Assembly (NCBI GenBank): GCA_900319035.1
Contig: ONMU01000003.1
Span: forward strand, 1 to 64,000
From: an uncultured Bacteroidales bacterium
GTDB lineage: Bacteria; Bacteroidota; Bacteroidia; Bacteroidales; Paludibacteraceae
Length of the DNA stretch: 64,000 bases
Direction: 5' to 3'
In this document: positions 34,110 through 42,995 of the stretch, piece after piece
How the letters are laid out: each line of letters begins with the position of its first letter
Position numbering within the stretch: position 1 is the stretch's first letter
Translations under genes and position numbers: made by a program
The notes under the pieces: generated by a model
Told to the model about the DNA's origin: nothing
The model's input: the letters and a program-made list of their open reading frames with translations, nothing else
Database searches by the model: none

Positions 34110-34443
34110 GCTCTTCGATTTCTGCCTCTTCTTCTTTCGATTCTTCAGGCACAAACGCCGGACGCTCTTCGATTGTACCTAATTCATTCTGTACATACGT
34201 AATAACATCCTGTAGGCTTTCTGTAAAGTGAGTAAAGTCCTCTTTGTAGAGGAAAAGCTTGTGTTTCTCGAACGACGGAGCGTCTTCGCCCTCGTTCTGA
34301 CGACGCTTACTCTCTGTGATGCAGAGGTAAAGATCATTGTTACGAGCCTTGCGTACATCTAAGTAATAGATGCGCTTTCCAGCCTTGACTGAACGGCTGT
34401 AAACGATCTCTTGATCGCGTCTTTCTTCATTAATTTTGTCCAT
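34072..34443 (-). CDS. PUR-alpha-like nucleic-acid-binding protein (DUF3276)
   Basis: The product has 123 residues when started at MDKINEERRDQEIVYSRSVK (ATG complement at 34441-34443). The single PUR repeat spans about residues 12-90 with VKAGKRIYYLDVRKARNNDL, YLCITESKRRQ and HKLFLYKEDFTHFTESLQDV. An acidic linker (ESKEEEAEIEEPKKK) and a short hydrophobic tail (GLLGFLRK) follow. Bacteroidota and spirochaete PUR proteins bind single-stranded DNA and RNA. It is transcribed divergently from nusB and shares that promoter's -33 box. Confidence 0.88.
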   Translation of the reverse strand: MDKINEERRDQEIVYSRSVKAGKRIYYLDVRKARNNDLYLCITESKRRQNEGEDAPSFEKHKLFLYKEDFTHFTESLQDVITYVQNELGTIEERPAFVPEESKEEEAEIEEPKKKGLLGFLRK

Positions 34444-34469
34444 TTTTACAAATTTTATATAAAAATCGG

Positions 34470-34523
34470 CTGCAAAATTACAAAAAATCTTGCACATATG
34501 CAAATTTTTTTGTATCTTTGCAC
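34470..34523. promoter_or_regulatory. Divergent promoter pair (pur / nusB) sharing one -33 box
   Basis: The box TTGCACATATGCAAA (34490-34504) serves rightward with -7 TTGTATCTTTGCAC (34510-34523). Read on the other strand as TTTGCATATGTGCAA, it serves leftward with -7 TTGTAATTTTGCAG (complement of 34470-34483). Second example of a shared box in the window. Confidence 0.75.
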
Positions 34524-34580
34524 AAATTTTTTTTTGCGCGCATTATGCGCGCCTACGCACGAACTATATATTTACTGTTT

Positions 34581-35534
34581 ATGATCAATAGAACGATGGT
34601 TAGAACGCGTGTTGTCCAAACGCTGTTCGCTTACTACCAAAATCCGGACAAAACTACCATTTCCGCACGCAAGGAGTTGAACAAATCCTTCGCCGACACG
34701 TATGACTTGTATTTCGTGTTGTTGGATTTTGCCAATGAGTTAACGGCATACGCTCAGCGTCAGTTGGAGGAGCAGATGACTCGCGCACGCGCTACGCACT
34801 CGTCCTGGACTCCGAATCGCCGCTTTATACAAAACCGATTTGCGCAGCAGTTGTTCGACAACCGTATTTTACGCGCGCGCATCCAAGAGCAACGTTTGGT
34901 CTGGGATAGCGGAATGACTGCCGTTTCCGAGATCTATCGTCAGTTGACGGAGAGCGATTTCTATCGCGAATACATGGAAGCGGATACTTGCACCTACGAG
35001 GACGACAAACGTATTTGGCGTATGATTTACCAACATCTGCTCTTCGGCAGCGAGGCACTCCAAGAGGCGCTGGACGAGATGGAGGTAGTGTTGGATAAAT
35101 CGAACTGGACGGTGGATGCGGATGTCGTCGTCAGCTATATCGTCAAGACCATCAAGCGTTTCAATGAAGACAGCGACCCGAGCACACCGCTTTTGGAGAT
35201 GTTCGATGACGAGAGCGAACTCCAGTTTGCCAATTCCCTGTTGGAGCACGCTATTTCGCATCACGACGAGTACGAAGAGCTCATCAATTCGCACCTGAAA
35301 GGCTGGGAAGCTGACCGTATTGCGTATATGGATCGCATCATCATCGGAACAGCTTTGGCGGAGATCCTCAACTTCGAGGAGATACCTTTGACCGTTTCGC
35401 TCAACGAGTATATTGAGCTCGCTAAGGAGTATTCGGGAGATAAGAGTTACATGTTCATCAATGGTATCCTCTCCGAGGTGCTTCGGGACATGAAGTACAA
35501 CGGCACTTTCTTCAAAGCGCTCGGAGTGAAATGA
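34581..35534 (+). CDS. nusB: Transcription antitermination factor NusB, long Bacteroidota form
   Basis: The product has 317 residues when started at MINRTMVRTRVVQTLFAYYQ; codons upstream belong to the promoter and leader. It is longer than the ~140-residue proteobacterial NusB because of an N-terminal domain (about 1-170). The canonical NusB fold is C-terminal (LLFGSEALQEALDEM through DRIIIGTALAEILNFEEIPL, VSLNEYIELAKEYSGDKSYM, FINGILSEVLRDM). NusB binds boxA RNA with S10 in rRNA antitermination. It is followed by yajC and ybbR as in other Bacteroidota. A 7-nt array begins in the last base of the stop codon. Confidence 0.92.
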   Translation: MINRTMVRTRVVQTLFAYYQNPDKTTISARKELNKSFADTYDLYFVLLDFANELTAYAQRQLEEQMTRARATHSSWTPNRRFIQNRFAQQLFDNRILRARIQEQRLVWDSGMTAVSEIYRQLTESDFYREYMEADTCTYEDDKRIWRMIYQHLLFGSEALQEALDEMEVVLDKSNWTVDADVVVSYIVKTIKRFNEDSDPSTPLLEMFDDESELQFANSLLEHAISHHDEYEELINSHLKGWEADRIAYMDRIIIGTALAEILNFEEIPLTVSLNEYIELAKEYSGDKSYMFINGILSEVLRDMKYNGTFFKALGVK

Positions 35535-35561
35535 ATTAAAAATTAAGAATTAAAAATTAAA
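35534..35561 (+). repeat. 7-nt array (AATTAAA x4)
   Basis: AATTAAA, AATTAAG, AATTAAA, AATTAAA starting at the last base of the nusB stop. TAA recurs every 7 bases, hence in all frames. It ends 13 bases before the yajC ATG. Confidence 0.9.
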
Positions 35562-35574
35562 AATATTATACATT

Positions 35575-35907
35575 ATGTTAAATTTCATTTTATTGCAGGC
35601 TGAAATGGCCGCAGAAGGACAAGGTCAAAACCAGTGGTCGTTCTGGATCATGATGATCCTCATTTTCGTAGTTTTCTATTTCTTCATGATTCGTCCTCAG
35701 ACCAAGCGTCAAAAGGAGTTGCAGAAACAACGTGAGAGCATGAAAAAAGGTGACAAAGTAGTGACCGCAGGAGGTATTTACGGTGAGATCAAGGAAGTAC
35801 AAGAGACCACTTTCATCATCACCATCGCTAAAGATGTGACCATCAAAGTAAGCAAAGAGAGCGTCTTCGCTGACGCTGCTGAAGTTGCAACTGACGAGAA
35901 AAAATGA
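35575..35907 (+). CDS. yajC: Preprotein translocase subunit YajC
   Basis: The 110-residue protein has one membrane helix (SFWIMMILIFVVFYFFMIRP, about residues 22-41). The conserved RPQTKRQKELQKQRESMKKG and a small cytoplasmic domain follow (DKVVTAGGIYGEIKEVQETT). YajC associates with SecDF at the Sec channel. It overlaps the ybbR start by four bases. Its N-terminus is unusually Gln/Ala-rich (AEMAAEGQGQNQ). Confidence 0.93.
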   Translation: MLNFILLQAEMAAEGQGQNQWSFWIMMILIFVVFYFFMIRPQTKRQKELQKQRESMKKGDKVVTAGGIYGEIKEVQETTFIITIAKDVTIKVSKESVFADAAEVATDEKK

Positions 35908-36821
35908 AACGCGATATCCTGACATTCCTGCTATTTCTCCTACTGGCGGCTATGCTCTGGTACGGACATGCTATGCAATCGGTGCGTAACACGGTCGTAC
36001 CCGTACTGATCCAGTATACCGGTAAGCCGGGGACCATCGGTCTGGGAGGAGCAGGATTGCCGGATACCGTGATGATTGAAGTTAGAGATGCCGGATACAG
36101 GCTCAATACGTATCACAGCGATCCTTTACATCTATCGATTGATCTGAGGCAATATATCCATGGTGAGAAAGGTACGATTCGTGTTCCTTCCGATGCACTG
36201 AGACGTAGTATCAGCGATATCTTGCAAGGCACAAGTCATCTGATTGACACCAAGCCGGAAGAGTTGGTTTGCTCGTATTACACGGAGCGTGAAAAGACAG
36301 TGAACATTGTTTTTGCCGGTTCGTTGGAGACAGCAGACGAGTATCAGCTGATTGATAAGCCCCAATTGAGTCCCTCCAAAACCAAGATCTATGGTTCCGA
36401 GAAAGCGCTCAACGCGATAGATACGCTTTATACGCAGCCGACAGAACTGTCCGGACTAAGCGACACGGCATCCTACCGCATTGCATTAGCTATCCCCGCA
36501 GGCATGCGTGCCGAGACTGACAGCATCGACTTGCGCGTACTGACAGAGCGGTTCACAGAGAAGAAATTCACGATCCCTCTACGCGCTATCAATGCACCGG
36601 AAGGCTATATACTACGCTTGTTCCCGGAAGAGGTGGAGGTCAGTATTCGTGTCGGCATCAATCATTTTGCGAAAGTGAAACCGCAAGACATTCAAGCCAG
36701 TTGTGTGTATTCGCCGAATCGTACCGACAAACTGGATGTAGAGTTGCATTATACCAATCCGCACATCACGGCAGCTTGGGCTTACCCCGGTGTAGTGGAG
36801 TTTTTATTGATAGAAAAATAA
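35904..36821 (+). CDS. YbbR-like domain protein
   Basis: The 305-residue protein has an N-terminal membrane anchor (ILTFLLFLLLAAMLWYGHAM, about residues 4-23). Extracytoplasmic YbbR repeats follow, for example VNIVFAGSLETADEYQLIDK, PSKTKIYGSEKALNAIDTLY and KKFTIPLRAINAPEGYILRL. YbbR/CdaR proteins in Firmicutes regulate the diadenylate cyclase CdaA. In Bacteroidota the domain sits beside yajC and its role is not settled. It is translationally coupled to yajC (ATGA overlap) and four bases before the aminotransferase gene. Confidence 0.82.
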   Translation: MKRDILTFLLFLLLAAMLWYGHAMQSVRNTVVPVLIQYTGKPGTIGLGGAGLPDTVMIEVRDAGYRLNTYHSDPLHLSIDLRQYIHGEKGTIRVPSDALRRSISDILQGTSHLIDTKPEELVCSYYTEREKTVNIVFAGSLETADEYQLIDKPQLSPSKTKIYGSEKALNAIDTLYTQPTELSGLSDTASYRIALAIPAGMRAETDSIDLRVLTERFTEKKFTIPLRAINAPEGYILRLFPEEVEVSIRVGINHFAKVKPQDIQASCVYSPNRTDKLDVELHYTNPHITAAWAYPGVVEFLLIEK

Positions 36822-36825
36822 CAAT

Positions 36826-37953
36826 ATGAAGAAAATTCAAATGGTTGACCTGCAGTCACAATACGCGAAAATCAAGCAGGATATAGACGCAGGTATTCAG
36901 GAGGTGATTGACACAGCCGCTTTCGTTAAAGGCAAGAAAGTCACCGAGTTCCAGCATCATCTGGAGCAGTACACCGGTGCTAAACATGTGATCAACGTCG
37001 GTAATGGTACCGATGCGTTGCAAATAGCGCTTATGGGACTTGGTCTGAAGCCCGGAGATGAAGTGATCACTCCGACTTTTACCTTCATCGCCACCGCAGA
37101 GGTGGTAGCTTTGTTAGGTTTGACGCCGGTTGTAGTGGACGTGGATTGGAACACCATGAATATGGACATCGAGTCCGTACGCCGTGCTATCACTCCGCGT
37201 ACCAAAGCGATCGTGCCGGTACACCTCTTCGGTCAATGCGCCGACATGGAAGCGATCATGGAGCTTGCTAACGAGCACCACCTCTACGTAGTAGAAGATG
37301 CCTGCCAAGCTATCGGAGCCAAATACACGTTTGCTAACGGAGAGACCAAACAAGCCGGTACTATCGGTCACATCGGATGTACCTCTTTCTTCCCCTCCAA
37401 GAACCTCGGTTGCTACGGTGACGGAGGCGCTATCTTCACCAACGATGACGAACTCGCAGACCGCATGACCGCTATCGCAAACCATGGTTGCCGCGTACGC
37501 TACCATCATGATGAGATAGGTGTCAACAGCCGTCTGGATAGTATTCAGGCTGCCATTTTGGACGCCAAACTACCCCATTTGGACGAGTATATCGCTGCGC
37601 GTCAGAAAGCCGCAGCTTATTATGACAAGGTGTTTGCCAACTGCGAACAGCTATTAATCCCGGGGCGTCAACCGCATTCGACACATGTATTCCACCAATA
37701 TACGCTTCGCGTAGTGGGCGCAGATCGCGATAAGTTACGGGAAGGTTTGGCTGAACGCGGTATTCCTGCTATGATCTACTACCCCGTCCCTCTGCATCAG
37801 CAGAAAGCCTATCTCGACCCGCGTTACAAAGACGGCGACTTCCCTGTAGCCGAGCGTCTGGCTGATTGCGTACTGTCACTGCCTATGCATACAGAATTGG
37901 ATGAAGAGCAGTTGGAGTACATTACGAGTAACGTACTCGAATTGATTCGTTAA
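36826..37953 (+). CDS. DegT/DnrJ/EryC1 family PLP-dependent sugar aminotransferase
   Basis: The 375-residue fold-type I enzyme has N-terminal KIQMVDLQSQYAKIKQDI and substrate segment NVGNGTDALQIALMGLGL (about residues 62-79). The cofactor pocket is VVEDACQAIGAKY (about 151-163; Asp to PLP), and the Schiff-base Lys is in TSFFPSKNLGCYGDGGAIF (about 188-206). The C-terminus is QQKAYLDPRYKDGDFPVAER. Members aminate keto-sugars for surface polysaccharides. It is unusual beside ybbR and rpoN, since no other sugar genes are near. Its stop codon lies in an 8-nt array. Confidence 0.9.
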   Translation: MKKIQMVDLQSQYAKIKQDIDAGIQEVIDTAAFVKGKKVTEFQHHLEQYTGAKHVINVGNGTDALQIALMGLGLKPGDEVITPTFTFIATAEVVALLGLTPVVVDVDWNTMNMDIESVRRAITPRTKAIVPVHLFGQCADMEAIMELANEHHLYVVEDACQAIGAKYTFANGETKQAGTIGHIGCTSFFPSKNLGCYGDGGAIFTNDDELADRMTAIANHGCRVRYHHDEIGVNSRLDSIQAAILDAKLPHLDEYIAARQKAAAYYDKVFANCEQLLIPGRQPHSTHVFHQYTLRVVGADRDKLREGLAERGIPAMIYYPVPLHQQKAYLDPRYKDGDFPVAERLADCVLSLPMHTELDEEQLEYITSNVLELIR

Positions 37954-38000
37954 ACTGTTAAATCGTTAAACTGTTAAATCGTTAAACTGTTAAATCGTTA
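37949..38000 (+). repeat. 8-nt array (GTTAAACT/GTTAAATC alternating, 6 units)
   Basis: Strict alternation of GTTAAACT and GTTAAATC, three times each, then GTTA running into the rpoN ATG. The first TAA is the stop codon of the aminotransferase (37951-37953), and TAA recurs every 8 bases, covering all frames. Confidence 0.93.
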
Positions 38001-39493
38001 TGCAATCCATCGGACTAAATCAAACACTGACGCAAACGACTAAGTTGTCTCCTGCGCAGATTCAGGTGATTCGTATGCTCGAATTGCCGTCCATCGAATT
38101 GGGTCAACGTATCAATGAGGAGTTGCAGGAAAACCCGGCACTCGAAGAAGGACACGAAGAAAAGGAGGAATGGACCAATGATTTGTCGATGGATGAGGAG
38201 GGTTACATGCCGGACGACGGATTAGATGACGGTCGTCAGCGTGACCCGCTGCAGAATGAAGATTTCAACTATGAGCAATACGTCTCTGACGACGAGACAC
38301 CTTCATATATGCTACGTCAGCAATACAGTCCTGCGGACGAAGACCGACGTGAGGTGCCTATCATCGGCGGAAGTAGCTTGATAGAGGAACTCAAAGCGCA
38401 GATATACCTCACCAAGATGACTAAGCCGCAGCGCCACATAGCCAAATGGGTGCTCGGTAATATTGATGATGACGGCTATCTGCGTCGTACAACGGAACAA
38501 TTAGTGGACGATCTGATGTTCCAAGAACAGCTGACCGTAACGGATGCAGAGATGGAAGATATAGTTCGCCAGATCAAACAGTTTGACCCTCCCGGCATCG
38601 CCAGCGCTAACCTACAAGAGTGTCTGCTGACTCAACTGAGCCGCAAGCCGCAGACGGAGACTGTCCAATTGGCACAGACTATCTTGAGCGAGTATTTTGA
38701 GGCGTTCTCCAAGCATCATTTCGATAAGATCATCCAGAAGATCGGTTGCACGGATGAGCAGTTCCAAGCAGCGGTTCAAGAGATCGTACACCTCAACCAG
38801 AAACCCGCCAATGCCTTTACCGGCTCGGTCTATGAGACCCAGCGTCAGACCGTTATTCCGGATTTCACGATTGAGGAACGCGATGAGGAGCTGTACGTAG
38901 TGCTAAACACCGGAGACATTCCGGAGTTGCATGTCAGCCGCGAGTACAGCGATATGTTAGAGGACTACTCCGCTATGCCGCAGACCGCTGAGAACAAGCA
39001 GGCAGCTCAGTTCATCAAACAGAAACTGGATTCCGCACGATGGTTCATTGACGCCATCAAACAGCGCAACGAGACGCTCATGAAAACGATGACCGCGATC
39101 CTCAAAGCGCAATATGACTTCTTCCTCGACGGTGAGGAGACGAGCCTCAAGCCGATGGTGTTGCAAGACATAGCAGACCGTACCGGATACGATGTTTCCA
39201 CCATCTCGCGTGTGAGCAACAGTAAGTATGTCGAGACGCGGTTTGGTATCTATCCGCTCAAGTATTTCTTCTCGGAGGCAATGACCAATGCCGAAGGAGA
39301 CGAGATCTCCACACGTGAGATCAAGAAGATCCTGCAGGAACTGGTGGACGCAGAGGACAAACATGCTCCGCTGACCGACGAACAATTAGTGGAGGCGCTG
39401 GGCAACAACGGTTATCCGATTGCCCGACGTACCGTAGCTAAATACCGCGATGTATTAGGTATCCCCGTAGCGCGGTTACGTAAGACCCTATGA
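38000..39493 (+). CDS. rpoN: RNA polymerase sigma-54 factor
   Basis: The 497-residue protein has the Gln-rich activator-interaction region I (IGLNQTLTQTTKLSPAQIQV, about residues 3-22), an acidic region II (about 50-95) and the core-binding domain. The HTH is DIADRTGYDVSTISRVSNSK (about 388-407). The RpoN box is ARRTVAKYRDVLGIP, where the canonical box is ARRTVAKYRE (about 474-488). Sigma-54 directs enhancer-dependent transcription. No sigma-54 activator is in the window. The gene overlaps the next one by four bases. Confidence 0.96.
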   Translation: MQSIGLNQTLTQTTKLSPAQIQVIRMLELPSIELGQRINEELQENPALEEGHEEKEEWTNDLSMDEEGYMPDDGLDDGRQRDPLQNEDFNYEQYVSDDETPSYMLRQQYSPADEDRREVPIIGGSSLIEELKAQIYLTKMTKPQRHIAKWVLGNIDDDGYLRRTTEQLVDDLMFQEQLTVTDAEMEDIVRQIKQFDPPGIASANLQECLLTQLSRKPQTETVQLAQTILSEYFEAFSKHHFDKIIQKIGCTDEQFQAAVQEIVHLNQKPANAFTGSVYETQRQTVIPDFTIEERDEELYVVLNTGDIPELHVSREYSDMLEDYSAMPQTAENKQAAQFIKQKLDSARWFIDAIKQRNETLMKTMTAILKAQYDFFLDGEETSLKPMVLQDIADRTGYDVSTISRVSNSKYVETRFGIYPLKYFFSEAMTNAEGDEISTREIKKILQELVDAEDKHAPLTDEQLVEALGNNGYPIARRTVAKYRDVLGIPVARLRKTL

Positions 39494-40128
39494 ATAGACT
39501 GACAGAAATAGTATCCAAAGCGCTGAGTGTGCTACTCTACCCGCTTTTCGTACCTACGTACGGCGTAGCGCTGTTCTGCTATGCTATCTCTATTCATGTG
39601 TGTCCCCTTCCTCCCGTTTGGTACGGGGTAGCAATCATCGGCACGCTGGTACTGACCTGCCTGCTGCCTATGTCCGCTATCTGGATACTCATTCGCAAAG
39701 GAGAAGTGAGCGATATACAGATAGCCGACGCCCAACAGCGTACCGTTCCCTATCTATATACGATCTTCGGATTTGGATGTTGGAGCTATCTGCTGATCTC
39801 CGTTCTCCACGCACCGATGTTCCTGAGTCTGGTAGCAGTAGGGGCTACGGTAGCGATCGGCTTGGTCGCACTCATCAACCGATACTGGAAAATAAGCGCA
39901 CACCTCACCGGTATGGGCGGACTCTTCGGCGGACTGATGAGTTACTGTCTTGGTTTAGGAGCAATCCCCACATGGGGTACTATTTGCCTATGGGGCGCTG
40001 TATCCTTAGCTCTTATGTACGCGCGGGTACGCCTGGACGCACATACGCCTACGCAGGTATGCGCAGGCTGGTTGCTCGGTATCGTTTGTACGTTTCTTCC
40101 CTTTTATATCTATTCGTATGTGGCATAA
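39490..40128 (+). CDS. PAP2-like membrane protein
   Basis: The 212-residue protein has six hydrophobic segments. The C-terminal half has the PAP2 arrangement in degenerate form: WKISAHLTGMGGLFGGLMSY (about residues 136-155, where PSGH is usual) and MYARVRLDAHTPTQVCAGWL (about 178-197, resembling SRxxxxxHxxxD). PAP2 enzymes dephosphorylate lipid phosphates. In Bacteroidota this subgroup is often annotated only as 'phosphatase PAP2 family'. Loss of the Ser in the first motif makes catalysis uncertain. It overlaps rpoN by 4 and the DUF4105 gene by 11 bases. Confidence 0.7.
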   Translation: MNRLTEIVSKALSVLLYPLFVPTYGVALFCYAISIHVCPLPPVWYGVAIIGTLVLTCLLPMSAIWILIRKGEVSDIQIADAQQRTVPYLYTIFGFGCWSYLLISVLHAPMFLSLVAVGATVAIGLVALINRYWKISAHLTGMGGLFGGLMSYCLGLGAIPTWGTICLWGAVSLALMYARVRLDAHTPTQVCAGWLLGIVCTFLPFYIYSYVA

Positions 40129-41110
40129 ACTCCGTATCCATATCACCCTTCTCTGTCTGGCAGTAACGACCTGCCTTCAGGCGCAGCGCTTGAGCGATCA
40201 AGCCTCTATCTCGCTGCTTACCTGTACACCGGGCGAAGAACTCTATGAACGGTACGGACACACGGGACTGAGAGTCTGCGATCCGGTCAACGATATAGAT
40301 ATCACTTTCAACTATGGTATCTTCGATTTCAATGTGGATCATTTCTATTGGAAGTTCGTCAAAGGGGAGACTTGGTATGAATTAGGAGCAAGCGATACCT
40401 ATTGGTTCCAATATAGCTATGCGGCAGAGCAACGTCCTGTCTATGAGCAGGTTCTGAACCTCACGCCGGAACAGAGGGAAGCTATTTGGCAGGCTCTGCT
40501 GACGAACTATCAGCCTCAGAACCGCTCTTATCTCTATAACTTTGTATTCGATAACTGTGCTACCCGTCCTTATGTCTTGATTGCCAAGACTCTGGGTGAT
40601 AGTATTGTTTCTGATTATAGCGGCTATACCGGTATCTCTTACCGCCGTTTCCTGCGTCATTACACCGGTGGACTCTCATGGGCGAATGCAGGTATCAACC
40701 TGCTCTTCGGTCCCAAAGCGGACGAGCCCATGACTTCCGATCAACGACTCTTCCTGCCTGAAGAACTGATGTTCTTCCTGCAAGGCGCACATCTCGCAGA
40801 CGGTACACCCTTAGTTAGTACCGGTTCCATCGCTCCGTTTGTCATTGCAGGCACTCCTTGGTACGCCTCATGGCCGGTCGGATTAGCGGCTTATTTCATC
40901 ATCGTACTGCTGTTCAGCATCTATGACCGTCGTCGGGGACGATGGTCATGGGGAGTAGAATTGGTAGCAGCAATCCCTTACGTCCTGCTGCTCGCGGTAG
41001 TGACGTTCCTTACCTTTTTTTCCTGTCACCCGCTCGTTGGGTTCGGGTATCGTTTACTCATTATTCCTTTGACACACTTATGCGCAAGAATTATTTATAT
41101 AGTACGTTAA
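40118..41110 (+). CDS. DUF4105 membrane protein (Lnb-type N-terminal domain)
   Basis: The 330-residue protein has a signal peptide (MWHKLRIHITLLCLAVTTCL). A periplasmic domain follows with the family's ISLLTCTPGEELYERYGHTG (about residues 31-50), FNYGIFDFNVDHFYWKFVKG and YNFVFDNCATRPYVLI (about 140-155). The conserved Tyr-His and Asn-Cys resemble a papain-like (NlpC-like) arrangement. Three C-terminal membrane helices close the protein. Function is unknown; an amidase or peptidase role is an inference. It overlaps both neighbours (11 and 31 bases), indicating tight coupling with the phosphatase-like gene that follows. Confidence 0.8.
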   Translation: MWHKLRIHITLLCLAVTTCLQAQRLSDQASISLLTCTPGEELYERYGHTGLRVCDPVNDIDITFNYGIFDFNVDHFYWKFVKGETWYELGASDTYWFQYSYAAEQRPVYEQVLNLTPEQREAIWQALLTNYQPQNRSYLYNFVFDNCATRPYVLIAKTLGDSIVSDYSGYTGISYRRFLRHYTGGLSWANAGINLLFGPKADEPMTSDQRLFLPEELMFFLQGAHLADGTPLVSTGSIAPFVIAGTPWYASWPVGLAAYFIIVLLFSIYDRRRGRWSWGVELVAAIPYVLLLAVVTFLTFFSCHPLVGFGYRLLIIPLTHLCARIIYIVR

Positions 41111-42540
41111 TCGCCTGTCTCTTCCTCTCTGCGATCTATGCTATGCCGCGTTTGACGGTAGTAGCGGTAGTAGATGGTTTGACAGCAGAGAATCTCGCTA
41201 CCCTGCGTCCTTATTGGCAGCAGGGAGGACTGCGTACGCTGAGCGAAGAGGCTTTTCAGACCACGGTCACTTATCCGCACCTCGTCTATGGAGGCAACGA
41301 AACGACCGCAACCCTCATCACCGGTGTAACGCCCGACAGGCATGGTTATTCGATGGATGCTTACTATGAGCGTCGTGATCGCAAGCAACACACGATGTTG
41401 GAGGACGCCAATGTACATGGTATCGGTACTGACCGACAACTCTCTCCGCACTCGTTGCTCTCTATCACCATGACCGATAAACTACGTCTACTCTATCCAG
41501 CAGCGAAGATCTATGCCATCGGTATTCAGCCGGAGGCAACTGTTCTATTGGCAGGTCATGCAGCTAACGCAGCCTGCTGGTTAGATCCCGCTTCGCAACA
41601 ATGGACAGCGACAGCTGCTTATACAGAAGGACTGCCTACCGCTGCTTTTGAGCAGAACCAGAACGGACGTATAGTTACCTTAGCTGCTCACACTTGGACA
41701 CCGCGTATGGACATCCTTACCTACACTTGTCCTACGCAGCAGGAACGCAAGAAAGGGTTCTCGTACGAAGCCAAAGAGGTGTTGCTCCATGCGCCGGAAG
41801 CGAACACGCTCGTCATTGAGTTGGCTTTAGCGATGCAGCAGACCGAGTCCTTAGGTACGGACGCTACGCCGGATCTCGTCATGCTCCATCTCAACACCCT
41901 CAGTCCGCAGGCGATCTCGGATCGTATAGCGTCAGCAGAACAAGAAGATATGTACCTGCGTCTGAATCAAGACCTCGGTTTCCTGATGGAGCAACTTGAC
42001 CGACGCATCGGACGAACGAACTATCAGATTCTCGTAGTCGGAAGACCGGTCTTAGGTATCGCACCGGAGACGCTGAGTACTATCCATATGCCGGTCAAGC
42101 AGTTCAATGTCGATCGTGCGTCAGCTCTTACGGGCACGTATCTCATGGCGCTCTACGGGCATGAGCGATGGGTAGATGGAGGTCACGGACAGTCGATCTA
42201 TCTCAACCGGACGCTTATTGAGCAGAAACGACTCAGTCTGGAGACCTTGCAACGTCAGGTAGCCAACTTCCTCATGGAGTTCGAAGGTGTCCAGATAGCG
42301 ATGCCGGGATACGAAGCGATGCGCTACCCGATGCTCAGTACTACGCTTTGCAAAAAACATACAGGAGACGTCGTCTTTATGCTTCAACCGGGCTGGCAAC
42401 TGATGCAGAACGACAAGCAGGTCACCGATCATGTCATTGATGACAACCCTGCCTCGCCGGTGATGCTATGGAGCGGTACGATTCGTCCGATGCCGCAAAC
42501 CACCCTCACAGCAACAGACGTAGCAAATCTGATTTTTTAA
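41080..42540 (+). CDS. Secreted alkaline-phosphatase-superfamily protein, probably inactive
   Basis: The product has 486 residues when started at MRKNYLYSTLIACLFLSAIY (signal peptide). It follows the type I phosphodiesterase / PafA-like fold: LTVVAVVDGLTAENL (first metal Asp, about residues 25-39), then GGNETTATLITGVTPDRHGYS with the presumed nucleophilic Thr. Where active relatives have an Asp-x3-His segment and a later T-A-D-H-G, this protein has LVMLHLNTLSPQAISDRIAS and QILVVGRPVLGIAP, so several metal ligands appear to be lost. It may be a binding or regulatory pseudoenzyme. The upstream frame extension lies inside the DUF4105 gene. Confidence 0.75.
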   Translation: MRKNYLYSTLIACLFLSAIYAMPRLTVVAVVDGLTAENLATLRPYWQQGGLRTLSEEAFQTTVTYPHLVYGGNETTATLITGVTPDRHGYSMDAYYERRDRKQHTMLEDANVHGIGTDRQLSPHSLLSITMTDKLRLLYPAAKIYAIGIQPEATVLLAGHAANAACWLDPASQQWTATAAYTEGLPTAAFEQNQNGRIVTLAAHTWTPRMDILTYTCPTQQERKKGFSYEAKEVLLHAPEANTLVIELALAMQQTESLGTDATPDLVMLHLNTLSPQAISDRIASAEQEDMYLRLNQDLGFLMEQLDRRIGRTNYQILVVGRPVLGIAPETLSTIHMPVKQFNVDRASALTGTYLMALYGHERWVDGGHGQSIYLNRTLIEQKRLSLETLQRQVANFLMEFEGVQIAMPGYEAMRYPMLSTTLCKKHTGDVVFMLQPGWQLMQNDKQVTDHVIDDNPASPVMLWSGTIRPMPQTTLTATDVANLIF

Positions 42541-42544
42541 TAAA

Positions 42545-42579
42545 AATCTCAAATGTCAAATATAAAATCTAAAATACTA
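42545..42579 (+). repeat. Degenerate 7-nt array (AATCTCA, AATGTCA, AATATAA, AATCTAA, AATACTA)
   Basis: Five heptamers of AATnnnA pattern between the phosphatase-like gene stop (42540) and the next ATG at 42582, with TAA in the middle units. Confidence 0.75.
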
Positions 42580-42581
42580 TT

Positions 42582-42995
42582 ATGTTATTGTACGAAATCA
42601 AAGTGAATTATGAGCGCCAGACGGGAGAAGACAACCCTGGTAAAGTAAAAGAGACCTATCTGGTAGAAGGCGTTAACTGCGCTGATGTAGAGAACCATCT
42701 GATGGATGAGATCAAACCTTTCATCTTCGGTGATTGCGAAGTAGCGAGCTGCAAGAAAGTGCAGTATTTTGACATCTTCCCGAACGAAGGAGGCGAATTT
42801 TGGTACAAAGGCCGTGTGGAACTGATCACGGTAGATGGAGACAAAGAGACACGCAAGGCGGTTTCCGTTCTTGTGCAGGCTACTCTGTTGGACGATGCGG
42901 TACATGCGCTCAAGCAGTTCCTCAGTTCGCTTGACTGCGAGATCATCTCCATCGCGAAAACACCGATTATGGACATCTTACGTGCTGTTAACTAA
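42582..42995 (+). CDS. DUF4494 protein
   Basis: The 137-residue protein matches the Bacteroidota-specific DUF4494 pattern: LYEIKVNYERQTGEDNPGKV, KETYLVEGVNCADVENHLMD, KKVQYFDIFPNEGGEFWYKG, then VQATLLDDAVHALKQFLSS. A short alpha/beta fold without obvious catalytic residues is likely. Function is unknown. Its stop overlaps the start of the glycine-lipid O-acyltransferase gene by one base, so it is coupled to that group. Confidence 0.85.
   Translation: MLLYEIKVNYERQTGEDNPGKVKETYLVEGVNCADVENHLMDEIKPFIFGDCEVASCKKVQYFDIFPNEGGEFWYKGRVELITVDGDKETRKAVSVLVQATLLDDAVHALKQFLSSLDCEIISIAKTPIMDILRAVN

Noticed and set aside
37949..38000. Regular direct repeats as a CRISPR array
   Set aside because: Units of 7-9 bases with no spacers and no cas genes anywhere in the window.
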